A DNA stretch of 64,000 nt from Sphingomonas citricola (GTDB lineage Bacteria > Pseudomonadota > Alphaproteobacteria > Sphingomonadales > Sphingomonadaceae), in contig NZ_JAHXZM010000004.1 in assembly GCF_019429535.1 (NCBI RefSeq), positions 310,001 through 374,000 of the forward strand, given 5' to 3'. Position numbers and translations under genes: made by a program. A model generated the notes under the pieces. It ran no database searches. It saw only the letters and a program-made list of their open reading frames with translations, and had not been told where the DNA came from. Below are positions 43,662 to 53,679 of the stretch, piece after piece; position 1 is the first letter of the stretch; every line of letters begins with the position of its first letter.

Positions 43662-44483
43662 ATGTCCGCGCTGTCGATCATCGCCGCCGTCACGCTTTCC
43701 GCCGTCGCGATGACGCTGATCGTCGGCGTGCGCTATCTCGTCACCTCGGCAGGCTTCGCGCTCGCGACCAGGTTCAAGCACCCCGGCCTCTACACCGGGC
43801 TCGATCCGCAGATCAGGCGCGAGATCTGGTGGAGCCTTGTCTCCGCCGCGATCTACGGCATCCCCGCGGGCGTTCTCGCCTGGGGGTGGGAGCGGCACGG
43901 CTGGACCCGCGTCTACCGCGACGTGCACGATTTTCCGTTGTGGTACCTGCCCGTGTCGGTGTTCGCGTACCTGTTCCTCCACGACACCTGGTTCTACTGG
44001 ACGCACCGCTGGATGCACCGGCCCGAGCCGTTCAAGCTCGCGCACGCGGTCCACCATGCCAGCCGCCCGCCAACCGCCTGGGCGGCGATGGCGTTTCACC
44101 CGATCGAGGCGCTGACCGGCGCTGTGGTAATTCCGCTACTGGTGCTGTTGATTCCGATCCACGTCGCGGGCCTCGGCTTGGTGCTGACGATCATGACCGT
44201 TATGGGTGTGACCAACCATATGGGGTGGGAGATATTCCCCCGGTTCATGTGGCGGGGGGTAGTGGGGCGCTGGCTGATCACGGCCAGCCATCATCAGCGT
44301 CACCACGAGCGTTATGGGTGCAATTATGGGCTTTATTTCCGGTTCTGGGACCGGGTGTGCGGCACCGACGGCGGTGTCGGCGACTTCACCCGCGCGCATG
44401 CCAAGGCGCAGGAACGCACGCGTCGCGGCACTGGCGGGGGCCACGTTGCTGCTGATCGGGGCGGCGCCGGTCGCGTCGCTTGA
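43662..44483 (+). CDS. Sterol desaturase / fatty acid hydroxylase family membrane enzyme
   Basis: 273-residue integral membrane di-iron enzyme. The histidine clusters are all present: HDTWFYWTHRWMH, HAVHHAS and HHQRHHERYG, on a scaffold of about four helices. The substrate (sterol, fatty acid, carotenoid) is not readable. The last 86 bp overlap the DUF2141 gene, so the final 28 residues (ERTRRGTGGGHVAADRGGAGRVA) are an out-of-frame reading of the next signal peptide and are unlikely to be functional. Confidence 0.87.
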   Translation: MSALSIIAAVTLSAVAMTLIVGVRYLVTSAGFALATRFKHPGLYTGLDPQIRREIWWSLVSAAIYGIPAGVLAWGWERHGWTRVYRDVHDFPLWYLPVSVFAYLFLHDTWFYWTHRWMHRPEPFKLAHAVHHASRPPTAWAAMAFHPIEALTGAVVIPLLVLLIPIHVAGLGLVLTIMTVMGVTNHMGWEIFPRFMWRGVVGRWLITASHHQRHHERYGCNYGLYFRFWDRVCGTDGGVGDFTRAHAKAQERTRRGTGGGHVAADRGGAGRVA

Positions 44484-44838
44484 CGTCGGGATCGATCACG
44501 TCCGCTCGGCCAAGGGGCTGCTGCGCGTCTGCCTGACCGCGGACCCGGAAAACTTCCCCTCGTGCGTCGATGACAAGGATGCGGTGACGCGCAACGTGTC
44601 CGCCAGCACGCACGGGCTGCGCTTCACCGGGCTGCCGTACGGCAATTACGCGGTGGCGGTGATCCACGACGAAAACGGCAACGCGAAGCTCGATACGTTC
44701 GCAGGGATCCCGCGCGAAGGCTTCGGTTTCTCGCGCAACCCGCCGATCCGGTTCGGCGCGCCGCGCTTTTCCGCCGCGCGCTTCGCGGTGACGGGTGATG
44801 CACAACGGCAACAGATCGGCATGCGCTACATGCTGTAG
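44398..44838 (+). CDS. DUF2141 family exported protein
   Basis: 146-residue protein with a signal peptide (MPRRRNARVAALAGATLLLIGAAPVAS) and a DUF2141 beta-sandwich: LRVCLTADPENFPSCV, then the hallmark LPYGNYAVAVIHDENGNAKLDTFAGIPREGFGFSRNP. Function unknown, periplasmic. The ATG at 44398 lies inside the desaturase gene, so they are translationally coupled; pairing of DUF2141 with a desaturase-family gene is recurrent in this group as far as I recall. Confidence 0.87.
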   Translation: MPRRRNARVAALAGATLLLIGAAPVASLDVGIDHVRSAKGLLRVCLTADPENFPSCVDDKDAVTRNVSASTHGLRFTGLPYGNYAVAVIHDENGNAKLDTFAGIPREGFGFSRNPPIRFGAPRFSAARFAVTGDAQRQQIGMRYML

Positions 44839-44903
44839 TGCAATGCGGCGGACACAAAGCCGTAAACGCTCGTTCACGCGGGCAGATCAAAGGGGAAATT
44901 TCT

Positions 44904-45812
44904 GTGTTCGCTGCCCGTCCTGCCGCCCGTCCTTCGTCCGCCAACCCGGTCCGCCGCATCGCGCTGACGATCGCCGCGGCCTCGTCGCTCGCCGCCGTGC
45001 CCACACTTGCGCAGACCAACCCGGTCGATCCGAACGGCCCGCCGACGCCGCTCGTCACCGGCGACACCGTGACCGTCGCGGTCGCGGGCGCGTGGCTGCC
45101 CGATTACGAAGGGTCGAACGATTATTCGCTGACCCCCGGACCCGCGGCGATCGGCACGCTCGGCGGCATCTCGTTCCAGGTGCTCGGCAACCGCGCCTCG
45201 GTCGATCTGATCGCCGACGCGCCGACCTCGCGCTGGGATTTCCAGGCCGGGCCGGTCGGGCTCGTCAATTTCAACCGCACCAGCCGCAAGGGCATCGACG
45301 ATCCCCGCGTCAAGGCGCTGCCGACCACGTCGACGGCACTCGAGCTCGGCGGCTATCTCGGCATTGGCAAGAGCGGCATCATCACCAGCGACTATGACAA
45401 GCTGTCGGTCGCGGTCAGCTACCGCTACGACGTGACCGGCGTCCACGACAGCGGCGTGCTCCAGCCCTCGGTCAGCTATTACACCCCGCTCAGCCTCAAG
45501 TCGGCGGTCGGCATCTTTGCCTCGGCGGAGAAAGTCGAGCGCGCTTACGGCCGCACCTATTTCGACGTCCGGCCGCAGGATGTCGCGACAAGTGGCCTCC
45601 CCGCGTTCCGCACGCGCGGCGGGTGGAAGAACTACGTCGTCGGGTTCGCGGGCACCTATGCGCTGACCGGCGACCTGCTCCACGGCTTCAAGGTGATCGC
45701 GGGCGGCACTTACAAGCGGATGCTCAACGACTTCGGCGACACCCCGATCGTCAGCATCGCGGGCTCGCGCAACCAGTGGCTCGGCGCGGTCGGCATCGGC
45801 TACACCTTCTGA
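44904..45812 (+). CDS. MipA/OmpV family outer-membrane protein
   Basis: 302-residue beta-barrel protein. A GTG start at 44904 is preferred (AAAGGGGA about 8 bp upstream); earlier ATG gives a non-signal N-terminus. Signal peptide followed by mature TNPVDPNGPP; MipA-like blocks are AWLPDYEGSNDYSLTPGPAAIGTLGGISFQVLGNRASVDLI and the closing GGTYKRMLNDFGDTPIVSIAGSRNQWLGAVGIGYTF. In E. coli MipA scaffolds MltA and PBP1B; here the role is inferred by family only. Confidence 0.87.
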   Translation: MFAARPAARPSSANPVRRIALTIAAASSLAAVPTLAQTNPVDPNGPPTPLVTGDTVTVAVAGAWLPDYEGSNDYSLTPGPAAIGTLGGISFQVLGNRASVDLIADAPTSRWDFQAGPVGLVNFNRTSRKGIDDPRVKALPTTSTALELGGYLGIGKSGIITSDYDKLSVAVSYRYDVTGVHDSGVLQPSVSYYTPLSLKSAVGIFASAEKVERAYGRTYFDVRPQDVATSGLPAFRTRGGWKNYVVGFAGTYALTGDLLHGFKVIAGGTYKRMLNDFGDTPIVSIAGSRNQWLGAVGIGYTF

Positions 45813-45988
45813 CGCTCATCGAGCCGGCTCGACGCGCGGGCCGGTTCACCGGGCGGGCCGGTAACCACCGAATCGTATTGCCCGGCCACGCCGCGTTTGC
45901 ACCCGCCTTCACCTGCGCCTATCGCTGCACGCGAGTCATCTGCGCGAAAGCTTCGCTGCGGCAGAGACGTGTAGGGTCGAGTGGAAGG

Positions 45989-47035
45989 ATGCAGGCGATG
46001 GGCGAAGGCGAACTGATCGAGGCGCTCGACGCACGGGTGAAGCGGCGCGAGGAGCGGCGCGCGTTCTTCGGCCAGGCGCTCGGCGCCGCGGCGCTGGGCG
46101 GCGCGATGATGACCACCGGCCGGGCCGCCGCGCAATCCGCGACGCCGACCCCCACGCCGTCGCCCACCGCCACCGCGACGACCGCGTTCGGCACCTCCGA
46201 TTATCTCAACTTCGCGCTCAACCTCGAATATCTCGAGGCGAACTTCTACGCGTTCGCGACCACCGGCGCGGCGATTGCCTCGACGCTCGCGGGCGGGATC
46301 ACCACCGCGGGCGCGCAGGGTGCGGCGACCGGCGGGCGCGCGGTCAACTTCACCGATCCCGTCGTCGCGCAATTTGCGCGCGAGATCGCGGCGGACGAAC
46401 TCGCGCACGTCACCTTCCTCCGCTCCAGCATCGGGTCGCTCACCGTGGCGCAGCCCGCGATCGACCTGAGCCCCGCGGGTGCCTTCACCGCCGCGGCGCG
46501 CGCCGCCGGGCTGGTGGGTTCGACCGCGACCTTCGATCCCTACGCCAGCGACGAGAATTTCCTGCTCGCCTCGTTCCTGTTCGAGGACGTCGGCGTCACC
46601 GCCTACAAATCGACCACCGCGCTCCTCACCTCGACGCTGCGCGAGGCGGCGCAGGGCATCCTGGCGGTGGAGGCGTATCACGCGGCGATGATCCGCACGA
46701 CCTTGTACCGCAAGGGCATCCAGACGCCGTCGCTCGGGCTGATCGAGGCGGCGCAGAAGCTGTCGGACGCGCGCGATCTGCTCGACGGCACGGTGACCGA
46801 GAACCTGACGCTCGGCTACGCGCCCGACGACGATCAGGGGATCACGCCGACGACCAACGCGGCGGGCGAGACGGTCTCCAACATCGTGCCGCTCAACAGC
46901 AACGGACTCGCCTACAGCCGGACGAGCGACCGCGTGCTCAACATCCTGTACCTCAACCGGGCAGCGGTGACGTCGGGCGGGTTCTTCCCCGCGGGCGTCA
47001 ACGGCGCGATCAAGACCAGCGCCGCCGCGACTTGA
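45989..47035 (+). CDS. Tat-exported ferritin-like (Ferritin_2 / Rds1-type) protein, copy 1
   Basis: 348-residue protein. The N-terminus is a Tat-type signal (RREERRAFFGQALGAAALGGAMMTT), followed by a Thr/Pro linker and a four-helix ferritin-like domain. All di-iron-type ligands are visible: E80/E83, E137-LA-H140, E199 in FEDVG and E228-AY-H231. The C-terminal third is beta-rich with a conserved FFPAGVNG end. Related to plant desiccation protein PCC13-62 and yeast Rds1. A paralogue follows 64 bp downstream. Confidence 0.83.
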   Translation: MQAMGEGELIEALDARVKRREERRAFFGQALGAAALGGAMMTTGRAAAQSATPTPTPSPTATATTAFGTSDYLNFALNLEYLEANFYAFATTGAAIASTLAGGITTAGAQGAATGGRAVNFTDPVVAQFAREIAADELAHVTFLRSSIGSLTVAQPAIDLSPAGAFTAAARAAGLVGSTATFDPYASDENFLLASFLFEDVGVTAYKSTTALLTSTLREAAQGILAVEAYHAAMIRTTLYRKGIQTPSLGLIEAAQKLSDARDLLDGTVTENLTLGYAPDDDQGITPTTNAAGETVSNIVPLNSNGLAYSRTSDRVLNILYLNRAAVTSGGFFPAGVNGAIKTSAAAT

Positions 47036-47099
47036 CGCGCGCGCCGCGACGCGCGGCTCGACCCTGCCCGATCCTTCTCGCATAAAGTGCCCTGATCCC

Positions 47100-48212
47100 A
47101 TGACCGACCTCATGACCGATCCCGAACTCGCCCAGACGATCCTGTCCGCCGCGGCCGATCGCCGTGCCGAGCGCCGCCGCTTCATCAAGCTGGCGAGCGG
47201 CGGCGTCGCGGTCGCGGGCGGCCTGTCGCTGCTCGCCGCGTGCGGGGGCGGGGACAGCAACCCGGCGCCGTCCCCCACGCCGACGCCCACCCCGACGCCG
47301 TCGGCCAGCAGCATCGCGGCCGAGGTCGATGTGCTCAATTTCGCGCTCCAGCTCGAATATCTCGAAGCGCAATTCTACGCTTACGCCGCGACCGGCGCGG
47401 GCCTGCCCGCCAACCTGCTGACCGGTACGGGCACGCAGGGCGCGGTCACCGGGGGGCGGCGCGTCGCCTTCACCGATCCGATCGTCGCTGCCTACGCGCG
47501 CGAGATCGCGGCGGACGAGGTCGCGCACGTCACCTTCCTGCGCTCGGTGCTCGGCAGTGCGGCGGTGGCGATGCCCGCGATCAACATCGACGGCAGCGCG
47601 ACCGGCGCGTTCAGCACCGCGGCGCGCGCCGCCGGGCTGATCGCCGCGGGCGGATCGTTCGATCCTTATGCTAATGACGAGAATTTCCTGCTCGGCGCGT
47701 TCATCTTCGAGGATGTCGGCGTCACCGCGTACAAGGGCGCGTCGGCGACGCTGATCTATACCGCGGGCTATCAGGAAGTGACCGCCGGACTGCTCGCGGC
47801 CGAGGCCTATCACGCCGGGCTGATCCGCACGACGCTCTACCAGAAGGGGCTGGCGACCCCGTCGCTGCGCTCGGGCGCCGACGCGATCTCCAACGCGCGC
47901 GACGTGCTCGACGGCGTGCAGGCGACCTCGACCGCGACGCCGACGCCCACTCCCACGCCGACCGCGACCGAAACGGGCCTGCCGAGCGGCGTCGACAGCC
48001 GCGATCTCGACCAGGGCATCTCGCCCGCGACCAACGCGTCGGGCCAGCTCGTCTCGAATGTCGTTCCCGCGGACGCCAACGGCATCGCGTTCAGCCGCAC
48101 CGTCGGCCAGGTGCTCAACATCGCGTTCCTCAACAACGACGCGGTGAAGGTCGGCGGCTTCTTCCCCTCGGGCGTCAACGGCAATCTGACGACCAGCGCC
48201 AAAAGCAACTGA
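47100..48212 (+). CDS. Tat-exported ferritin-like lipoprotein, copy 2
   Basis: 370-residue paralogue of the gene before it, about half identical by eye through the helical domain. RRRFIKLASGGVAVAGGLSLLAAC shows a twin-arginine segment with a lipobox (Cys48), so it is likely a Tat-exported lipoprotein, unlike copy 1. Ligands are E86/E89, E140-VA-H143, E204, E235-AY-H238. Two Pro-Thr repeat tracts (TPTPTPTPTP near 60 and 285) are unlike most neighbours. The end repeats FFPSGVNGN. Confidence 0.83.
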   Translation: MTDLMTDPELAQTILSAAADRRAERRRFIKLASGGVAVAGGLSLLAACGGGDSNPAPSPTPTPTPTPSASSIAAEVDVLNFALQLEYLEAQFYAYAATGAGLPANLLTGTGTQGAVTGGRRVAFTDPIVAAYAREIAADEVAHVTFLRSVLGSAAVAMPAINIDGSATGAFSTAARAAGLIAAGGSFDPYANDENFLLGAFIFEDVGVTAYKGASATLIYTAGYQEVTAGLLAAEAYHAGLIRTTLYQKGLATPSLRSGADAISNARDVLDGVQATSTATPTPTPTPTATETGLPSGVDSRDLDQGISPATNASGQLVSNVVPADANGIAFSRTVGQVLNIAFLNNDAVKVGGFFPSGVNGNLTTSAKSN

Positions 48213-48223
48213 GGCGCCGCGCG

Positions 48224-48249
48224 CGCGGGCGGTGGTCGATCCGCCCGCG
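48224..48249 (+). terminator. Hairpin after the ferritin-like genes
   Basis: Perfect 9-bp GC stem CGCGGGCGG / CCGCCCGCG with an 8-nt loop, 11 bp after the stop codon and about 70 bp before the TPP riboswitch. No T-tract, so it is a possible terminator or simply a strong hairpin. Confidence 0.45.
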
Positions 48250-48317
48250 GATCGCGTCGCCGCCCGACGCGCCCACCGAATCGCTCTTTTCCTCGCGCCA
48301 TCGGCGCGCTTATACTG

Positions 48318-50415
<2,098 letters not shown>

Positions 50416-50422
50416 GCGGCGA

Positions 50423-50450
50423 GCGGCCCCGCGCAGGTACGCGGGGCCGC
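50423..50450 (+). terminator. Strong hairpin after thiC
   Basis: Perfect 11-bp stem GCGGCCCCGCG / CGCGGGGCCGC with a 6-nt loop, 8 bp after the thiC stop. It lacks a T-tract but is the likely end of the thiC transcript. Confidence 0.6.
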
Positions 50451-50462
50451 TGCCTTATCCCA

Positions 50463-50636
50463 TTACGCGTAGCGGATCAGTTTCCAGATCACTGCCGCGC
50501 CATTGTACGGCGGCATGCGGTTGCCTTTCGCGATCGGCGCCGTGGTCGACGGCGTACTTTATGCTTGCCAGACGCCTGACTCCGGGCAGCTCTCACCAGT
50601 CCGAGCAGTCGTGCCGATTGGTTTGCGCATGTTCAT
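50463..50636 (-). pseudogene. Small gene interrupted by an in-frame stop (TGExCPxSGxW...MPP family)
   Basis: Minus-strand 58-codon frame: ATG 50634-50636, GGAG ribosome-binding site upstream, TAA at 50463-50465. It reads MNMRKPIGTTARTGESCPES, GVWQA, then TAA (50559-50561), then continues in the same frame STPSTTAPIAKGNRMPPYNG and WKLIRYA. The halves fit small YjzC-like proteins with a TGE.CP.SG.W start and a GN.MPP end. One stop codon interrupts it, so it is a recent pseudogene or a 25-residue truncated product. Confidence 0.6.
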
Positions 50637-51236
50637 GGTACGGTTCTCCTCAAGATCGATCTCGCCCCCGGCACCACGAGGCTCGGTTGACCATCAAGTT
50701 TCAGTCCACTAGATCACGCGCGCTTGCAACGAGCGCGAGGTGGGCGGTGCCTTCCTCGTTCGGGGCCGTCGGTAGGACGGCGGCCCCTTTTTCGATCTCC
50801 GCCATGAACATTGCTGCTCATATCGTCGATTAGCCCCACGAGGCGGGGGAGTCGCTTGCACACGTTTATTAGAGCCCTCGAATACGGGGCGATCCGCCGC
50901 GGATGCGGGGGAGCGATTCGTCGTGTGCTCAACAAGCATACCGATATTGCAGATACCGCCAAGCGGATTCTACTCCCGTACCCTCCAATACGTTCGGGCA
51001 CATTGTAGGTGCTGCTTCGGTGATATTCCTGCTCTAAGGCCAAGTTCCGTCAAGTAAGCATTTGCACAGGCTACAGCTTGCCGAGAGGACGGAGCGCGAC
51101 AGAATAAGTGATCCGATGTGGCATAGCTCTGGAAGATAACGCCGCGGCGAAGCCGCGTCGTCAGTCGACGCTTTGCGTCGCTGGCCGGGCGTGTTGCTCT
51201 TGCTAAATAGCGTGCCGCTGTTTCGCGGCAGCACGC
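50637..51236. other. Gene-poor, lower-GC patch next to tRNA-Gly
   Basis: About 600 bp with no convincing coding region on either strand. The base composition is visibly less GC-rich and codon-position bias is absent. It contains one hairpin terminator and ends exactly at the 3' side of tRNA-Gly, the usual integration side. It may be a decayed mobile element; I found no repeat of the tRNA 3' end to mark the far boundary. Confidence 0.5.
50762..50792 (+). terminator. Rho-independent terminator in the tRNA-Gly patch
   Basis: GGGGCCGTC / GAC-GG(CGG)CCCC stem with a 5-nt loop and a 3-nt bulge, followed by TTTTT on the plus strand. No gene is recognised upstream, so it may end a small RNA or a lost gene. 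Confidence 0.6.
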
Positions 51237-51311
51237 TGGAGCGGGCGAAGGGATTCGAACCCTCGACCCCAACCTTGGCAAGGTTGTGCTCTACCCCTGA
51301 GCTACGCCCGC
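51237..51311 (-). tRNA. tRNA-Gly (anticodon GCC)
   Basis: Minus-strand 75 nt: acceptor GCGGGCG pairs with CGCCCGC, discriminator T and encoded CCA (51237-51239). The D-arm (GCTCAGGGGTAGAGC) and T-arm (GGGTTCGAATCCC) are standard, and the anticodon loop TTGCCAA gives GCC. Confidence 0.97.
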
Positions 51312-51364
51312 TCTGGCGTCTTCGGATCGGAGTGGCGAGAAGCCGTTCCGATCGGGGAGCGGCG

Positions 51365-51393
51365 CCACTAGCATCGCCCCCGGGGGTCGGCAA
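51365..51393 (-). promoter_or_regulatory. Predicted housekeeping promoter of tRNA-Gly
   Basis: Minus strand TTGCCG, 17-bp spacer, TAGTGG; -10 about 54 bp upstream of the tRNA. Same layout as the tRNA-Leu promoter. Confidence 0.5.
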
Positions 51394-51505
51394 TAGCCAA
51401 TTTCGCGCGCCGACAACTTTTTGCGCGCGAAAGGGGCCGCGACGGGCAAATCCCCCGTCCCCGTCGATTGACCGCGATCAAGCTGACCGATACCCGCCTG
51501 TAGCC

Positions 51506-52216
51506 ATGACCGCCCCGACCATCCTGCTCGTCGAGGACGATCCGTCGCTTCGCATGCTGACCGCGCGTGCGTTGCAGGAGAACGGCTTCCTCGTCCGCCC
51601 CGCCTCCGCCGCGCCCGAGATGTGGCTCGCGCTGGAAAACGGCCCCGTCGACCTCGTGCTGCTCGACATCATGCTGCCGGGCACCAGCGGCATCGATCTG
51701 TGCCGCACGCTGCGACAGAAGAGCGACGTGCCGATCATCTTCATGTCGGCGCGCGCGAGCGAGACCGACCGCGTCGTCGGATTGGAGCTCGGCGCGGACG
51801 ATTACATCGCCAAGCCGTTCGGCACGCGCGAGCTCGTCGCGCGCGTCCGCGCGGTGCTGCGCCGCCCGCCGATGGACCGGCTGGCGGGCAATGCCGAGCA
51901 GGGCGTGCTGACGTTCGACGGCTGGACGATCAATCTGCCGCGGCGCGAGCTGACCAGCCCGACGGGCGCGATCGTCGACCTGACCGGTGCGGAGTTCGAC
52001 CTGCTCGTCGTGCTCGCCGACCACGCGCAGCGCGTGATCGCGCGCGAACGCCTGATCGAATTGTCGCGCACGCGGCTGGGCGACAGTTCGGACCGCTCGA
52101 TCGACGTGCTGGTCAGCCGCTTGCGCCGCAAGCTCGGCAGCGCCGGCACGCCCGCGCCGATCGTCACCGTGCGCGGCGTCGGCTACATGCTGAACGTCGC
52201 GGTCGAGCGCCAGTAA
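51506..52216 (+). CDS. OmpR-family response regulator
   Basis: 236-residue DNA-binding regulator. Receiver domain with phosphoacceptor Asp54 in VLLDIMLPG and Lys in YIAKPFG, and a C-terminal winged helix (about 138-235) with LTGAEFDLLVVLADHAQRVIARERLIEL and SIDVLVSRLRRKL. It is followed 4 bp later by its kinase. The ATG at 51506 is preceded by 190 bp of untranslated sequence after tRNA-Gly. Confidence 0.93.
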   Translation: MTAPTILLVEDDPSLRMLTARALQENGFLVRPASAAPEMWLALENGPVDLVLLDIMLPGTSGIDLCRTLRQKSDVPIIFMSARASETDRVVGLELGADDYIAKPFGTRELVARVRAVLRRPPMDRLAGNAEQGVLTFDGWTINLPRRELTSPTGAIVDLTGAEFDLLVVLADHAQRVIARERLIELSRTRLGDSSDRSIDVLVSRLRRKLGSAGTPAPIVTVRGVGYMLNVAVERQ

Positions 52217-52220
52217 GCGC

Positions 52221-53555
52221 TTGCGGCTGCTCCGGCGCCCGGCCTTCGGGCTGCTCGGGCAGGTCGTCGCGATCCTGCTCATCACGCTGCTGATCGAGTT
52301 CGGCGCGAGCACGATCCTCTATGAGCGCGCGAGCGGCTTCGCGGTGCGCGACGACGAGGCCAATCGCCTGGCCGAGCATCTGGTGATCAGCCGCCGGTTG
52401 CTCGCCGAGCGCCCGGCGCAGGGGCGCACCACGATGGCGGCCGAGCTGACCACCGACCGCTACGCGCTCACCTGGTCGCCGACCCCGCACCCGACGCCCC
52501 GGATCGCGCCCGCGCTCGACGAGATGCAGCGCCAAGTGCTCGAATGGGAGCCGAGCCTCAGGGACGCGCACCTGCAATTGCGGCTGGTGTCGCCCGGGCG
52601 ACGATCGGTCGTGACCGGCGGAATGCAGCTGGCGGACGGCAGCTGGGTCTATTTCCGCACGCTCGCGCCCTTGTCGGGGATCAGCTTCGCCGCCGAGCGG
52701 ATCGCGCTGGCGCTGATCCCCGCGATCGCGCTGATGGTGCTGGCGGGCGTCGCGCTGCGGCGCAGTTTCCGCCCGCTCCGCATGCTCGCTGCCGCTGCCG
52801 ATCGTGTCGGGCACGGCGCGGTCGAGCCGGTCGAGGTCGACGGGCCCGGCGAGGTGCGCCGCGTGATCAGCGCGTTCAACGACATGCAGGAGCGGATCCG
52901 CGCCCTGATCGCGGGGCGGACACAGGCGCTCGCTGCGGTCGGCCACGACCTGCGCACCCCGCTCGCGCGGCTGCATCTGCGCACCGAGAGCCTGCCGCGC
53001 GACGAGACGCGCGAGGCGATCCTCCACGACGTCGCCGAGATGGAGGCGATGATCACGTCGCTGCTCGCGTTCCTGGGCGGTGCCGATCCCGAGGCGCCGT
53101 CGATGGTCGATCTCGCGGTATTGTGCGAGACGGTGATCGACGATGCCGCCGATCGCGGTGCCGATGCGCGCTACGAGGGTCCCGACCACCTCGAGCTGCG
53201 CGTGCGGCGGCTGTCGATCAAGCGCGCCATGACCAATCTGGTCGAGAATGCGCTGCATTACGGCAGCAGCGTCACGCTGACGCTTGCGCGCGATGCAGGC
53301 AGCGGCGTCCTGATCCGCGTCTGCGACGATGGCCCCGGCATCCCCGAGGACAAATTGCGCGAGGTGCTCGAACCCTTCGTCCGGCTCGACCCCGCGCGCG
53401 GGCGTGACACGGTGGGGTTCGGGCTCGGCCTGTCGATCGTCGCCAAGGCGGTGGCGGACGAGGGCGGCACGCTGACGCTGTCCAATCGGCCCGGCGGCGG
53501 GCTGGAGGCGTGCATTTCGCTGCCGGACACACAAAAACACAGCGACACACAATAA
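52221..53555 (+). CDS. Sensor histidine kinase (EnvZ-like)
   Basis: 444-residue membrane kinase: helices at about 10-33 and 160-178 flank a periplasmic region of about 125 residues, then a HAMP-like linker with RSFRPLRMLAAAADRVGHG, phosphoacceptor His242 in LAAVGHDLRTPLARL, and the catalytic domain (NLVENALHYG, DDGPGIP, GFGLGLSIV). A TTG start at 52221, 4 bp after the regulator stop, gives the full first membrane helix. Signal unknown. Pair partner of the OmpR regulator before it. Confidence 0.92.
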   Translation: MRLLRRPAFGLLGQVVAILLITLLIEFGASTILYERASGFAVRDDEANRLAEHLVISRRLLAERPAQGRTTMAAELTTDRYALTWSPTPHPTPRIAPALDEMQRQVLEWEPSLRDAHLQLRLVSPGRRSVVTGGMQLADGSWVYFRTLAPLSGISFAAERIALALIPAIALMVLAGVALRRSFRPLRMLAAAADRVGHGAVEPVEVDGPGEVRRVISAFNDMQERIRALIAGRTQALAAVGHDLRTPLARLHLRTESLPRDETREAILHDVAEMEAMITSLLAFLGGADPEAPSMVDLAVLCETVIDDAADRGADARYEGPDHLELRVRRLSIKRAMTNLVENALHYGSSVTLTLARDAGSGVLIRVCDDGPGIPEDKLREVLEPFVRLDPARGRDTVGFGLGLSIVAKAVADEGGTLTLSNRPGGGLEACISLPDTQKHSDTQ

Positions 53556-53679
53556 CACACGCGCGCCGATCGCGCGCAACGCCCGGTTGATACTCGTTCA
53601 CATTCGGTTGGATGGGAGAGTCGCTCGTGGCCTGTGATCTTGTTCGCATCGCGGATGGTGTTCGCCGGAGCACGGCGCG

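Noticed and set aside
47265..47315. Pro-Thr coding repeats in the ferritin-like genes as a CRISPR or VNTR locus
   Set aside because: They are short degenerate codon repeats inside the coding frame with no spacer structure.
50794..51236. Minus-strand open frames in the patch next to tRNA-Gly as genes
   Set aside because: No codon bias, ribosome-binding site or domain; rejected as coding.
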